This document shows, in pieces, positions 34,249 through 42,942 of a DNA stretch of 64,000 nt; position 1 is the stretch's first letter, and each line of letters starts with the position of its first letter. The stretch is from an uncultured Bacilli bacterium. Its GTDB lineage: Bacteria; Bacillota_I; Bacilli_A; RF39; UBA660. The position numbers and the translations under genes are program-made. The notes beneath the pieces are model-generated. The model had not been told where the DNA came from. It saw nothing but the letters and a program-made list of their open reading frames with translations, and ran no database searches. The stretch is taken from NCBI GenBank assembly GCA_934098435.1, contig CAKOOV010000002.1:48669-112668 (forward strand). The letters run 5' to 3'.

Positions 34249-34260
34249 CATTTTAATTCA

Positions 34261-34827
34261 TTAATCAATATGAATATTATGTTTTTTCATGTACATTTCT
34301 GGTTTTCCCATATTTAATTCTTCTGATACATTTAACTCTAATCCATTAATAAAGTTTTGTATTTCTTCCTTTACTTGTTTTACATCAACATTATAATTAG
34401 TACAATATTCAACTTCCATAAATATTCCCAAATCCTTAACATCTTCTATTACAATTTCATAGTCATTATAAGTATATGTTTCCTTTTTATTATCTATTTC
34501 TATAAATTTTACTAATCCTAATCTATCAAATATTTTTTTCATCATAATAATTGATTCTACTTTTGTTTCATATTCATTTGAATATAACCATTTACCATTT
34601 TCAAAAACATCATCTTTATAAGTTATAGAATAATCATCATTTTTACTTCTAAGTCTTAGACAATGACTAAGCTGATTTTCTTTATCAGGCTTTAATGTAT
34701 CTCTTTTTGGGTCGTAATAATATTCATCTACCACTCTTTTTAATCCTTCATAATTAAATTTCTCAAATTTTTTCTTTATGTTAGTTATTTCATCATGCAC
34801 TTCTACCAAAACTTCTATCTCTTTCAT
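34261..34827 (-). CDS. CYTH domain protein (class IV adenylate cyclase-like)
   Basis: 188 residues. The N-terminal 'MKEIEVLVEV' is a close form of the ExExK strand of CYTH tunnels, and the second half has the alternating charged strands 'CLRLRSKNDDYSITYKD', 'ETYTYNDYEIVIEDVKDLGIFMEVE'. CYTH enzymes bind triphosphates with metal (CyaB adenylate cyclase, thiamine triphosphatase, inorganic triphosphatase). Which applies cannot be told. GGAGG precedes the start. It stands alone next to the gene-poor gap. Confidence 0.85.
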   Translation of the reverse strand: MKEIEVLVEVHDEITNIKKKFEKFNYEGLKRVVDEYYYDPKRDTLKPDKENQLSHCLRLRSKNDDYSITYKDDVFENGKWLYSNEYETKVESIIMMKKIFDRLGLVKFIEIDNKKETYTYNDYEIVIEDVKDLGIFMEVEYCTNYNVDVKQVKEEIQNFINGLELNVSEELNMGKPEMYMKKHNIHID

Positions 34828-34847
34828 TACATACCTCCATTATTTTT

Positions 34848-34907
34848 TTAAAATTCTTGATAAACTTTTTTATCATCCCATGTAATACCCATAGACATCC
34901 ACCACAT
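34848..34907 (-). other. Possible remnant: Trp-rich 19-codon frame
   Basis: MWWMSMGITWDDKKVYQEF followed by TAA. Three Trp codons in 19 are striking in DNA this AT-rich and look like the tail of a decayed gene. No ribosome site at proper spacing. Low confidence as a real peptide. Confidence 0.25.
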
Positions 34908-34950
34908 AGTCCTTTAACTATTTTATCACATTGAATCAAACATAAATATA

Positions 34951-34975
34951 AAGAAAGAATATTCTTAAAATATTC
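34951..34975 (-). terminator. Likely terminator of murF-fhs
   Basis: GAATATT and AATATTC with a 5-base loop followed by a broken T run (TTTCTTT) on the minus strand; it overlaps the fhs stop codon. Confidence 0.5.
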
Positions 34976-36617
34976 CCTCTATTATTCCATCCTTAATATC
35001 AATTCTCTCAGAATTAGGATTCTTAGGAAGACCAGGCATAGTCATTATCTTACCAGTCAAAGCCACTATAAACTCTGCTCCTGCTTTTAATATAACCTCT
35101 TTAACATGAATATCATATTCATTATCACCAGTCAAATTATTAGGATCATCTGATAAAGAATACTGTGTCTTAGCAATACATATAGGCAAATTACCATGAC
35201 CATTATCTTCCAAATTCTTAATTTCTTCTAATGCTTTATTATCATAAATAACATCAGAAGCCCCATATATCTTATTAGCAACCTTAAATATCTTAGTTTT
35301 AATATCATCATTAATATCATAAGAATAACTAAAATTATTCTTCTTATTAGCTTCTGCCATAACCTTTTCAGCAAGAAGAAGAGAACCATCACTACCATCC
35401 CTAAATCCAGTAGTAAGAGCATAACTAACATTCTTCTCATCTAATTTCTTAGATAAATAACTAATTTCCTTATCCGTATCACTATCAAATCTATTAATAG
35501 CCACTACTACATTAAGTCCATAAACATTACGAAGATTATCTATATGTTTATATAAATTCTTCATACCAATATCCAAGTAATGAATATCTTCTTTAGTAAT
35601 ATCATTTTTATCCATACCACCATGATACTTTAAAGATCTAATAGTAGCAACAAGAACAACCACATCAGGATTTAAATCATCCATTCTACACTTAATATCT
35701 AAGAACTTCTCTGCTCCCAAATCAGCTCCAAATCCAGCCTCAGTAACAGTATAATCACCAAGTTTCATAGCCGTATTAGTAGCAATAACACTATTACATC
35801 CATGAGCAATATTAGCAAAAGGACCACCATGTATAATAGCAGGATTACCTTCTAAAGTTTGTACCAAATTAGGTAAAATAGCATCATGAAGAAGTACTGC
35901 CATAGCACCTTCTGCCTTTAAATCTCTTGCCGTTACTTCCTTACCATCCTTATTATAACCAATAACAATATTACCAAGCCTTCTCTTCAAATCATTAATA
36001 TCTTTACTCAAACATAAAATAGCCATAATCTCACTAGCAGCAGTAATATCAAATCCAGAGATTCTAGGAACAATCTTACTTTCACCAGATAAACCAGTAT
36101 TAATAACCCTAAGTTGTCTATCATTCAAATCCAAGCATCTCTTAAAAATAACTTTATCAATACCAAGCTCATTACCAAAATAAATATGATTATCAATAAG
36201 AGAACATAATAAATTATTAGCACTAGTAATAGCATGAAAATCACCATTAAAATGAAGATTAATATCCCCCATCGGAATAACCTGAGCATATCCTCCTCCA
36301 GCAGCACCCCCTTTAATTCCAAATACTGGACCTAAAGAAGGTTCACGAAGAGCAAGAACACTCTTTTTACCAAGTTTATTAAGAGCATCAGACAAAGATA
36401 TTGATACCGTAGTTTTTCCTTCCCCCATTGGAGTAGGATTAATCGCAGTAACCAAAATAAGCTTACTCTTCATCTTTTTATCACAAATATCATCAACAGA
36501 TATCTTAGCCTTATACTTACCATAAGGTATAATATAATCACGAATACCAATCTTTTTAGCAACATCCATAATGTTCATAGGATTAACACTTCTAGCTATC
36601 TCAATATCACTCTTCAT
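34965..36617 (-). CDS. fhs: Formate-tetrahydrofolate ligase
   Basis: Fhs makes 10-formyl-THF from formate, ATP and THF, feeding purine and fMet synthesis. The start at 36617 ('MKSDIEIARSVNPMNI') lies one base after the murF stop, behind GGAGG. The 550 residues include the nucleotide loop 'TPMGEGKTTVSISL', 'REPSLGPVFGIKGGAAGGGYAQV' and 'GGPFANIAHGCNSV', all family hallmarks, and are near the usual 556. A formate/nitrite-type channel is encoded at 46982-47611. Confidence 0.97.
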   Translation of the reverse strand: MKSDIEIARSVNPMNIMDVAKKIGIRDYIIPYGKYKAKISVDDICDKKMKSKLILVTAINPTPMGEGKTTVSISLSDALNKLGKKSVLALREPSLGPVFGIKGGAAGGGYAQVIPMGDINLHFNGDFHAITSANNLLCSLIDNHIYFGNELGIDKVIFKRCLDLNDRQLRVINTGLSGESKIVPRISGFDITAASEIMAILCLSKDINDLKRRLGNIVIGYNKDGKEVTARDLKAEGAMAVLLHDAILPNLVQTLEGNPAIIHGGPFANIAHGCNSVIATNTAMKLGDYTVTEAGFGADLGAEKFLDIKCRMDDLNPDVVVLVATIRSLKYHGGMDKNDITKEDIHYLDIGMKNLYKHIDNLRNVYGLNVVVAINRFDSDTDKEISYLSKKLDEKNVSYALTTGFRDGSDGSLLLAEKVMAEANKKNNFSYSYDINDDIKTKIFKVANKIYGASDVIYDNKALEEIKNLEDNGHGNLPICIAKTQYSLSDDPNNLTGDNEYDIHVKEVILKAGAEFIVALTGKIMTMPGLPKNPNSERIDIKDGIIEGIF

Positions 36618-36618
36618 A

Positions 36619-37977
36619 TTATTTATCCTCCATAACCAAATGATTAACAATATTCTTAAGCTTCATACCATTAGAAGCCTTAAATAAGACAACATCACCA
36701 CTTCTTAATATATCATCAAAAAATTCATAACTCTCACTCTCATTATTAAAATGATACCTATTATCAAAACCATTATCTTCTAAAAACCTATCCGTATACC
36801 TAGTATTATCTCCTATAGTAACAATAATATCAAGATTACTCTTAAATAACTCTTCACCAATCTTAGTATGAATCTCCTCATTATAATCCCCAACTTCTAA
36901 AACATCACCAATAACCGCTATACGTCTCTTTGCCTCTTTATTTTTAAGAATCTCTAAAGAAGAACGAATAGAATCAAGAGAAGCATTATAAGTATCATCA
37001 ATAAGTATAGCTCTGCATCTAGCCCTCTTAAATTCAAGCCTATTACCAGTAAGTTTAAAATTCTTAATACCATTCCTAATACTATCTACATCTACACCAC
37101 ATAAACTACCAACACTATAAGCCACCAAAGAATTATATATAAAAGCAGTATTACCAATATCACATTCCATATCATTACCATTAATCTTAAATTTAGTTAA
37201 ATCACTATTAATATCACTAGCTTTATAATCACTATCATTATCAATACCAATAGTAACAATATCATTAAGAGATTCAATATATTTAATATTATTACGTATA
37301 ATATCATTATCATTATTAATAATAAGTGGTCCATTAAGTCCCTCTATTATCTCTAATTTAGCTTTCAATATATTCTCTCTTGAACCCAAAATACCAATAT
37401 GAGCAGTACCAATATTAGTAATAACCCCAATAGTAGGACGAACAATATCAGTAAGATAAGAAATCTCACCAAAATGATTCATTCCCATTTCAATAACCAT
37501 AACATCTTCATCTTTATATCTAAGTATTGTAAAAGGAAGACCAATATTATTATTATTATTACCCTCAGTTTTAAGAACCTTATATTTAGTACTAAGAACA
37601 CTAGCTACCATATCCTTAGTAGAAGTCTTACCAACACTACCAGTAATAGCTATAACAGGAATATTAAGTAAACTTCTTTTATACTTAGCAAGCTTACCTA
37701 TACATTCCAAAGTATTATCCACTAAAATAATAGTCTTATCACCATATTTATCAGTATCAACTAAAGTAGTATTATCAAGTATACACCCCTTAGCTCCCTT
37801 ATCAAAAGCATCAGCATAAAAATCATTACCATCAAAAGATTCACCTTTTATACCAACATAAATATCACCATTCTTAATAATTCTTGTATCTTTACAAAAA
37901 TTATCAAGCACCATATTCTCATCTCCACAAAGAAGTTTACCATTAAAACGAGAAATAATATCACTTACATATAACAT
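36619..37977 (-). CDS. murF: UDP-MurNAc-tripeptide:D-Ala-D-Ala ligase MurF
   Basis: MurF adds D-Ala-D-Ala to complete the wall precursor. 452 residues: N-terminal substrate domain ('DTRIIKNGDIYVGIKGESFDG'), the ATP loop 'AITGSVGKTSTKDMV', the central 'VIEMGMNHFGEISYLTDIVRPTIGVITNIG' and a C-terminal domain with 'LIDDTYNASLDSIRSSLEIL'. GGAGG precedes the start. It is coupled to fhs by adjacent stop and start; ddl and mraY are not in the window. Confidence 0.95.
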   Translation of the reverse strand: MLYVSDIISRFNGKLLCGDENMVLDNFCKDTRIIKNGDIYVGIKGESFDGNDFYADAFDKGAKGCILDNTTLVDTDKYGDKTIILVDNTLECIGKLAKYKRSLLNIPVIAITGSVGKTSTKDMVASVLSTKYKVLKTEGNNNNNIGLPFTILRYKDEDVMVIEMGMNHFGEISYLTDIVRPTIGVITNIGTAHIGILGSRENILKAKLEIIEGLNGPLIINNDNDIIRNNIKYIESLNDIVTIGIDNDSDYKASDINSDLTKFKINGNDMECDIGNTAFIYNSLVAYSVGSLCGVDVDSIRNGIKNFKLTGNRLEFKRARCRAILIDDTYNASLDSIRSSLEILKNKEAKRRIAVIGDVLEVGDYNEEIHTKIGEELFKSNLDIIVTIGDNTRYTDRFLEDNGFDNRYHFNNESESYEFFDDILRSGDVVLFKASNGMKLKNIVNHLVMEDK

Positions 37978-38062
37978 ATAAATACCTCCATTAAATTATA
38001 TATAGTTTATATATATTTATAAATAAAAGGTTATAAAAGTAATAACCCTTTATTTAATATTA

Positions 38063-40573
38063 TTATTTAGTATCATCTAATACTTCATCAACACTAGATA
38101 ACATATCATCAATTTCTTTTAAAGAAACATCTCTTTTTTCAAACTTAATATCTTCTTCTTGCTTTTCCATATCATCTTTACTAATCATATTACACACCTT
38201 ATAAGAATCAATAATTCTATCTTTAATAACATAAGAACCATTACTATATCTATCCATTATAGGAATCTCAGTAAGTTTTATAGTCTTTGTATAATTATCA
38301 GATACAACACCAATCATATCCTTAGAATTAGTAATATAAGTTTTAATAATCTTACTAGGATTACTCTTAATAACTTTCATAAGAAGAATTCCCCTCTTAG
38401 CTCTAGAAGTTTTTTCAAATTCAAGAAGCTTAGTTCTCTTACCAGTACCTTTATCCGTAAGAATAGTAATAAACTCCTCTTTAGCATCAAATAAAGTACC
38501 AGAAACAACAAAATCATCTTTTAAATTAATAGCCTTAACTCCCGCAGCTTTAACACCAAGAATAGGAATCTCACTAGTATCATACCATAATCCATATCCA
38601 AGTGAAGTAGATATAAATACATTAGATAAATCACTAATAGTTACATCAACAACCATATCATCATCTTTTAAATTAATAGCCTTAATAGGCTTATTATATC
38701 TAAGAACCTTATAATCAATAAGTTTAGTTCTCTTAACCATACCATTCTTAGTAAATGTAGTAATATACCTATCACTATCAAAATCATATACCCCTATAGC
38801 ATTAATTATCTTCTCTCCATCAGATAAAGGAACAATATTACTAATATGTTTACCAAGATCCTTCCATTTACCATCAAAAATATCATATACAGGAACATAT
38901 AAATAATTACCCATATTAGTAAATAAAAGTATTACATCAGTAGTAGTAATATTAAATAAATGTGTAACATAATCATTCTCTTTAAGACCAGTTTCCTCTC
39001 CATTAGCAGAACTATAACTACGCGTAGAAACCCTCTTAATATATCCCTCATTAGATATAACAACAATAACATTCTCTTTAGGAATCATAACAGTAGTATC
39101 TATCTTAATATCAGCAGCCTCATCCCTAATCTCTGTTCTTCTAGGAATACCATATTCCTTCTTAATCTTTCTAAGATCATCTTTAATAACACTATTAAGT
39201 TTATCAGGATTAGATAAGATTTCTTCATATAATTTAATCATTTCAGCAAGCTTTTTCATCTCTTCTTCTAATAACAAAACATCAGTATTAGTAAGTCTAT
39301 ATAACTGCAAATTAACAATAGCCTCTGCTTGAACCTGAGTAAAAGAATATTCATCTATTAAATTAACAATAGCATCAGCCTTATTCTTACTCTTTCTAAT
39401 AGTAGCAATAACTTCATCTAATATAGAAAGAGCTTTTACAAGACCTTCCATAATATGATAACTATTTTTAGCAGCCTTCAAATCAAATTCAGTAGCCTTA
39501 TAAACAATATCCCTTTGATGAGCAATATAAGCATCAAGAATACCCAAAAGACCAAGTTGCATAGGTCTGCGATTAACAATAACAACATTATTAAAATTAT
39601 AAGATACCTGAAGATCAGTATTCTTATATAAATAATTAAGAATATTCTCCCCATTAACATCTTTCTTTAAATCAATAGCAATCTGAAGACCATCTTTATC
39701 AGATTCATCTCTAACCTCAACAATACCATCAATTTTCTTATCTAATCTAATTTCATCAATCTTTCTAACAAGAATCTGTTTATTAACATCAAAAGGAATC
39801 TCATTAATAATAATCTTATTCTTTTCTATCTTAGCCTTAGCCCTAATAAATATCTTTCCCCTACCGGTTTCATAAGCTTCTCTAATACCATCACTGCCAA
39901 GTACAATACCACCAGTAGGAAAATCAGGCCCTTTAATATAATTCATAACAGTATCAAGTCTACTATTAGGATTATCAATTCTAAATATTGTAGCATCAAT
40001 AACTTCACTTAAATTATGCGGAGGCATATTAGTAGCATATCCAGCACTAATACCAGTAGTACCATTAACAAGCAAATTAGGAAATCTACTAGGAAGAACA
40101 GTAGGCTCAAGTAACCTATCATCATAGTTAGGAGCCATAGGAACAATACCAGTCTTATCAATATCACGAAGAAGTTCTCCTGCTATTTTAGATAATCTAG
40201 CCTCAGTATAACGACTCGCAGCAGCACTATCACCATCAATAGAACCATTATTACCTTGCATTTCAACTAAAGGAGCCTCATTCTTCCACCATTGACTCAT
40301 TCTAACAATAGCCTCATATATAGAACTATCACCATGAGGATGATAGTTAGCCATAACAAGGCCAACAGCATTAGCACTCTTTTTAGTAGGTTTATCATAA
40401 GTATTCTTCTCTTTATACATAGAATATAATATTCTTCTTTGTACAGGCTTTAATCCATCTCTAACATCAGGAATAGCTCTATCTTGAATAATATACTTAG
40501 CATATCTACCAAAACTATCCCCCATTATATCTTCTAAAGAATAATCATATATATTCTTAATAACATCTTTCAT
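38063..40573 (-). CDS. parC: DNA topoisomerase IV subunit A
   Basis: 836 residues. The breakage-reunion domain has the catalytic Tyr in 'ASRYTEARLS' (about 121) and the quinolone region 'NYHPHGDSSIYEAIVRMSQ'. 'IQDRAIPDVRDGLKPVQRRILYSMY' and 'EMQGNNGSIDGD' match Gram-positive ParC rather than GyrA. The C-terminal beta-pinwheel domain follows, without the GyrA-box, and an acidic tail ends it. parE, the usual upstream partner, is absent; the gene has its own consensus promoter. Confidence 0.92.
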   Translation of the reverse strand: MKDVIKNIYDYSLEDIMGDSFGRYAKYIIQDRAIPDVRDGLKPVQRRILYSMYKEKNTYDKPTKKSANAVGLVMANYHPHGDSSIYEAIVRMSQWWKNEAPLVEMQGNNGSIDGDSAAASRYTEARLSKIAGELLRDIDKTGIVPMAPNYDDRLLEPTVLPSRFPNLLVNGTTGISAGYATNMPPHNLSEVIDATIFRIDNPNSRLDTVMNYIKGPDFPTGGIVLGSDGIREAYETGRGKIFIRAKAKIEKNKIIINEIPFDVNKQILVRKIDEIRLDKKIDGIVEVRDESDKDGLQIAIDLKKDVNGENILNYLYKNTDLQVSYNFNNVVIVNRRPMQLGLLGILDAYIAHQRDIVYKATEFDLKAAKNSYHIMEGLVKALSILDEVIATIRKSKNKADAIVNLIDEYSFTQVQAEAIVNLQLYRLTNTDVLLLEEEMKKLAEMIKLYEEILSNPDKLNSVIKDDLRKIKKEYGIPRRTEIRDEAADIKIDTTVMIPKENVIVVISNEGYIKRVSTRSYSSANGEETGLKENDYVTHLFNITTTDVILLFTNMGNYLYVPVYDIFDGKWKDLGKHISNIVPLSDGEKIINAIGVYDFDSDRYITTFTKNGMVKRTKLIDYKVLRYNKPIKAINLKDDDMVVDVTISDLSNVFISTSLGYGLWYDTSEIPILGVKAAGVKAINLKDDFVVSGTLFDAKEEFITILTDKGTGKRTKLLEFEKTSRAKRGILLMKVIKSNPSKIIKTYITNSKDMIGVVSDNYTKTIKLTEIPIMDRYSNGSYVIKDRIIDSYKVCNMISKDDMEKQEEDIKFEKRDVSLKEIDDMLSSVDEVLDDTK

Positions 40574-40590
40574 ATTAAACCACCATACTA

Positions 40591-40619
40591 ATTATATAGT
40601 ATTTTCCCTTATATTTCAA
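40591..40619 (-). promoter_or_regulatory. Sigma-A promoter of parC
   Basis: TTGAAA (40614-40619) and TATAAT (40591-40596) on the minus strand, spacing 17. Confidence 0.82.
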
Positions 40620-40640
40620 CAAATAGACATCTTATTTACA

Positions 40641-40675
40641 AAAAAAAATACCTTAGTATCATAATACTAAGATAT
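40641..40675 (-). terminator. Terminator of the pilC-pilD-surface protein operon
   Basis: CTTAGTAT and ATACTAAG form the core of a stem of about 11 bp with a 4-base loop, followed by nine T's on the minus strand. Confidence 0.85.
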
Positions 40676-40681
40676 TAAATA

Positions 40682-42148
40682 TTAACCAATAACATAAGGA
40701 TTACTCTGACTACCATCACCAGAATGCAATATTTGATCTTCCAGATATAAAGTTGGAATAATACCATATGCATTAGATGCTTTAGTTGCATTTATTAAAT
40801 AGCCACCCCAATCAGCCAAATTAACACCAGATTCATGATAATTGTTCGGAACTAATAACCAATAATCAGTAGTTCCACCAACACGTAGCATCCAATCGTT
40901 TGCACCACAATTATAAAATGTTTTATCAGTTTCATCAACATCAAATATATTATCAGTACATTTTGAAAAATCAGTGGCATACCCATAATCAGATGGATGT
41001 GGTAAAGCAATTTTTCCATCCCAAGTAGATGTTCTTGTTATACCATCACTAGGGTTTGCAAATACATTTGTACCTCTTTCTTTAACATAAATTTGATTGG
41101 AATATAAATCTGAAGAATCGCTATACATACCAAAATTCCAAGTAAAATTAGCTATCATTTTTTTTGTTATTTCATTCTTTATTCCAGTAGATGTAAAGTC
41201 ACATGAAATGGTTGCATTATTTTGACCATTATAGCAATTACCAGATTTGCTGTTATAATACAAGCTTCCTCCAACACTCTCAGAATCATAACTTGGATTT
41301 AGGACTTTCATAATATCAGCTTGAGACCATTCAGCAATACCAGAGCCAGAGTTTATTCCAGCAACTGATGTATCCCAAGAATATGAGCCAATAGATCCAT
41401 TTCTTATCAATTTTATTTTTCCATCGAATACTCCTATTATTCTCCATAGTTCACAGTTGGTAGTAGGATAACTATCGCAATTAAAGTATACATAGTTATT
41501 AGGAGAAGCTCCATAATATCTTATATTACCTCCATCTAATGATGAAGTGGTTCCGCCTAGTCTATCATTCATTAAATTTACCGAAGTAGCATAATTATAT
41601 TCAATATTATTATTAGTAACTTTAGTTTTTGTATTACTAATATATAGATTAGTAATAACACTAGCAAGAGTTGGCTTAAGTTCACTCTGTGGCACCATCT
41701 TCATATCATTATTAAGCGTAACACTACCAGTACCAGAAGAAACACCAACAACAACAGTTACAGAACTACTACTATTATTTCTAATACTAACCTCGTATTT
41801 ATGTTCTTCTCCTGCATCAATAGTAGTCTGATAAGTACCAGAATCAGTTCTCTTACTACCAAGCTCAATATCAAGACCCTCATCAATATACCACATAACA
41901 TAATTTAAATTACTATTAGTACTATTAGTAACATATATATTAGTTGCTTTTGTTTCTCCAGCAGAAACAGTAATTTCAACAGTTTCCATAACATCACTTT
42001 CACCAAATATTCCAGCAGTAAAACTAATAGGATTATCAATTTTACTACTAGCGGTAAACATAGCAAATGTAGAACCAACACCCAAACCTACTAATCCAAT
42101 AGAAATAACTAAAATCAAATAAATAGTTTTAACTGAAATTTTCTGCAT
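40682..42148 (-). CDS. Large surface protein with SipW-type signal
   Basis: 488 residues. The N-terminus (hydrophobic about 8-26, then 'GSTFAMFTAS') is a SipW-dependent/TasA-type signal. Residues 35-150 form a beta-sandwich-like, Thr/Ser-rich domain. The C-terminal 300 residues are a separate Trp/Tyr/Gly-rich domain with several Cys pairs, opening 'CELWRIIGVFDGKIKLIRNG' and ending 'IIPTLYLEDQILHSGDGS.SNPYV'; I know this layout from secreted proteins of gut Firmicutes but cannot give it a function. It follows the prepilin peptidase gene by 12 bases, so the pilus machinery may assemble or display it, though it lacks a type IV pilin cleavage site. Confidence 0.7.
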   Translation of the reverse strand: MQKISVKTIYLILVISIGLVGLGVGSTFAMFTASSKIDNPISFTAGIFGESDVMETVEITVSAGETKATNIYVTNSTNSNLNYVMWYIDEGLDIELGSKRTDSGTYQTTIDAGEEHKYEVSIRNNSSSSVTVVVGVSSGTGSVTLNNDMKMVPQSELKPTLASVITNLYISNTKTKVTNNNIEYNYATSVNLMNDRLGGTTSSLDGGNIRYYGASPNNYVYFNCDSYPTTNCELWRIIGVFDGKIKLIRNGSIGSYSWDTSVAGINSGSGIAEWSQADIMKVLNPSYDSESVGGSLYYNSKSGNCYNGQNNATISCDFTSTGIKNEITKKMIANFTWNFGMYSDSSDLYSNQIYVKERGTNVFANPSDGITRTSTWDGKIALPHPSDYGYATDFSKCTDNIFDVDETDKTFYNCGANDWMLRVGGTTDYWLLVPNNYHESGVNLADWGGYLINATKASNAYGIIPTLYLEDQILHSGDGSQSNPYVIG

Positions 42149-42160
42149 AAAGATTCCTCC

Positions 42161-42931
42161 CTATTTAACTAAAAAATTAATAATACCATTAATATCTACT
42201 TTAGATATATGAATAAGTATCGCTGCCATTGATAAAAAAGGCCCAAAAGGTATTAAATTATCTCTCCTACTAAAAAGAATATATATAGCTACAGGAAAAG
42301 CAATAAAAGTAGCCAAAAATATATCGCATATAGCCAAAGGATATCCAATCACTATTCCAAACAAGAACATTAATTTAATATCTCCTCCACCCATACTTTC
42401 TCTTTTAAACAATCTATCTCCTATTAATTTTATCACATACATAGTAATAAATGCAAGAATACCAGCTAAAATTTTACTAACAGTATAATCAAGCCCAAAA
42501 AATATAAGTTCCAATATAATAATACTAATAGAAGAAATAGCAATAATTTCATCTAATATAATCATATATTCAATATCACTCACTATAATAACAATAAGAC
42601 TAGATATAAATATCAAACTAATAATAAAATTATAACTAAATCCAAAAGAGTGATAAGAAACAATATAAAGTATACCCGTAACAACCTCAATTATCAAATA
42701 ACTAATAGGAATATTAGTATGACAACATCTACTCTTACCCCTTTGTATTACATAAGAAACAATCGGTATAAGTTCATACCATCTAAGTTTATGATTACAA
42801 TTATGACAATGACTACTAGGCCATAAAATAGATTCATTATTTGATAATCTCATAGCAAGAACATTAAGAAAACTCCCCATAACACTACCAAAAATAAATA
42901 CCATAATATAAATATATATTTCCATTCCCAT
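42161..42931 (-). CDS. Prepilin peptidase (PilD/ComC type)
   Basis: Cleaves and N-methylates type IV prepilin-like signals. I favour the ATG at 42931, six bases after GGGTGAT, giving 256 residues; an ATG at 42943 overlapping the pilC stop is possible. The N-terminal 'GSFLNVLAMRL' and CxxC-containing loop ('HCHNCNHKLRWYELIPI') are typical, though the second Cys pair is altered ('RCCH'). The two catalytic Asp lie in 'SDIEYMI' and 'GGGDIKL'. It may also serve the Tad locus 14 kb away, which lacks its own peptidase. Confidence 0.9.
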   Translation of the reverse strand: MGMEIYIYIMVFIFGSVMGSFLNVLAMRLSNNESILWPSSHCHNCNHKLRWYELIPIVSYVIQRGKSRCCHTNIPISYLIIEVVTGILYIVSYHSFGFSYNFIISLIFISSLIVIIVSDIEYMIILDEIIAISSISIIILELIFFGLDYTVSKILAGILAFITMYVIKLIGDRLFKRESMGGGDIKLMFLFGIVIGYPLAICDIFLATFIAFPVAIYILFSRRDNLIPFGPFLSMAAILIHISKVDINGIINFLVK

Positions 42932-42942
42932 AAAATCACCCA

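Larger units (their letters stand above)
33713..34260. other. Non-coding stretch of about 550 bases
   Basis: No convincing reading frame, tRNA or known RNA class is visible; stops are frequent in all six frames. It holds a perfect 11-bp palindrome at 33832-33857 and a 7-bp hairpin with a T run at 34010-34031. It is the longest empty stretch besides the rpsD upstream region and may carry a small RNA or a decayed gene. Confidence 0.6.

Noticed and set aside
33713..34260. tRNA, 6S or tmRNA in the gap
   Set aside because: No cloverleaf, no conserved loop and no GC-rich stem is visible.
40682..42148. Surface protein as a type IV pilin
   Set aside because: The N-terminus lacks the G/x4E cleavage site and has a SipW-type signal instead.
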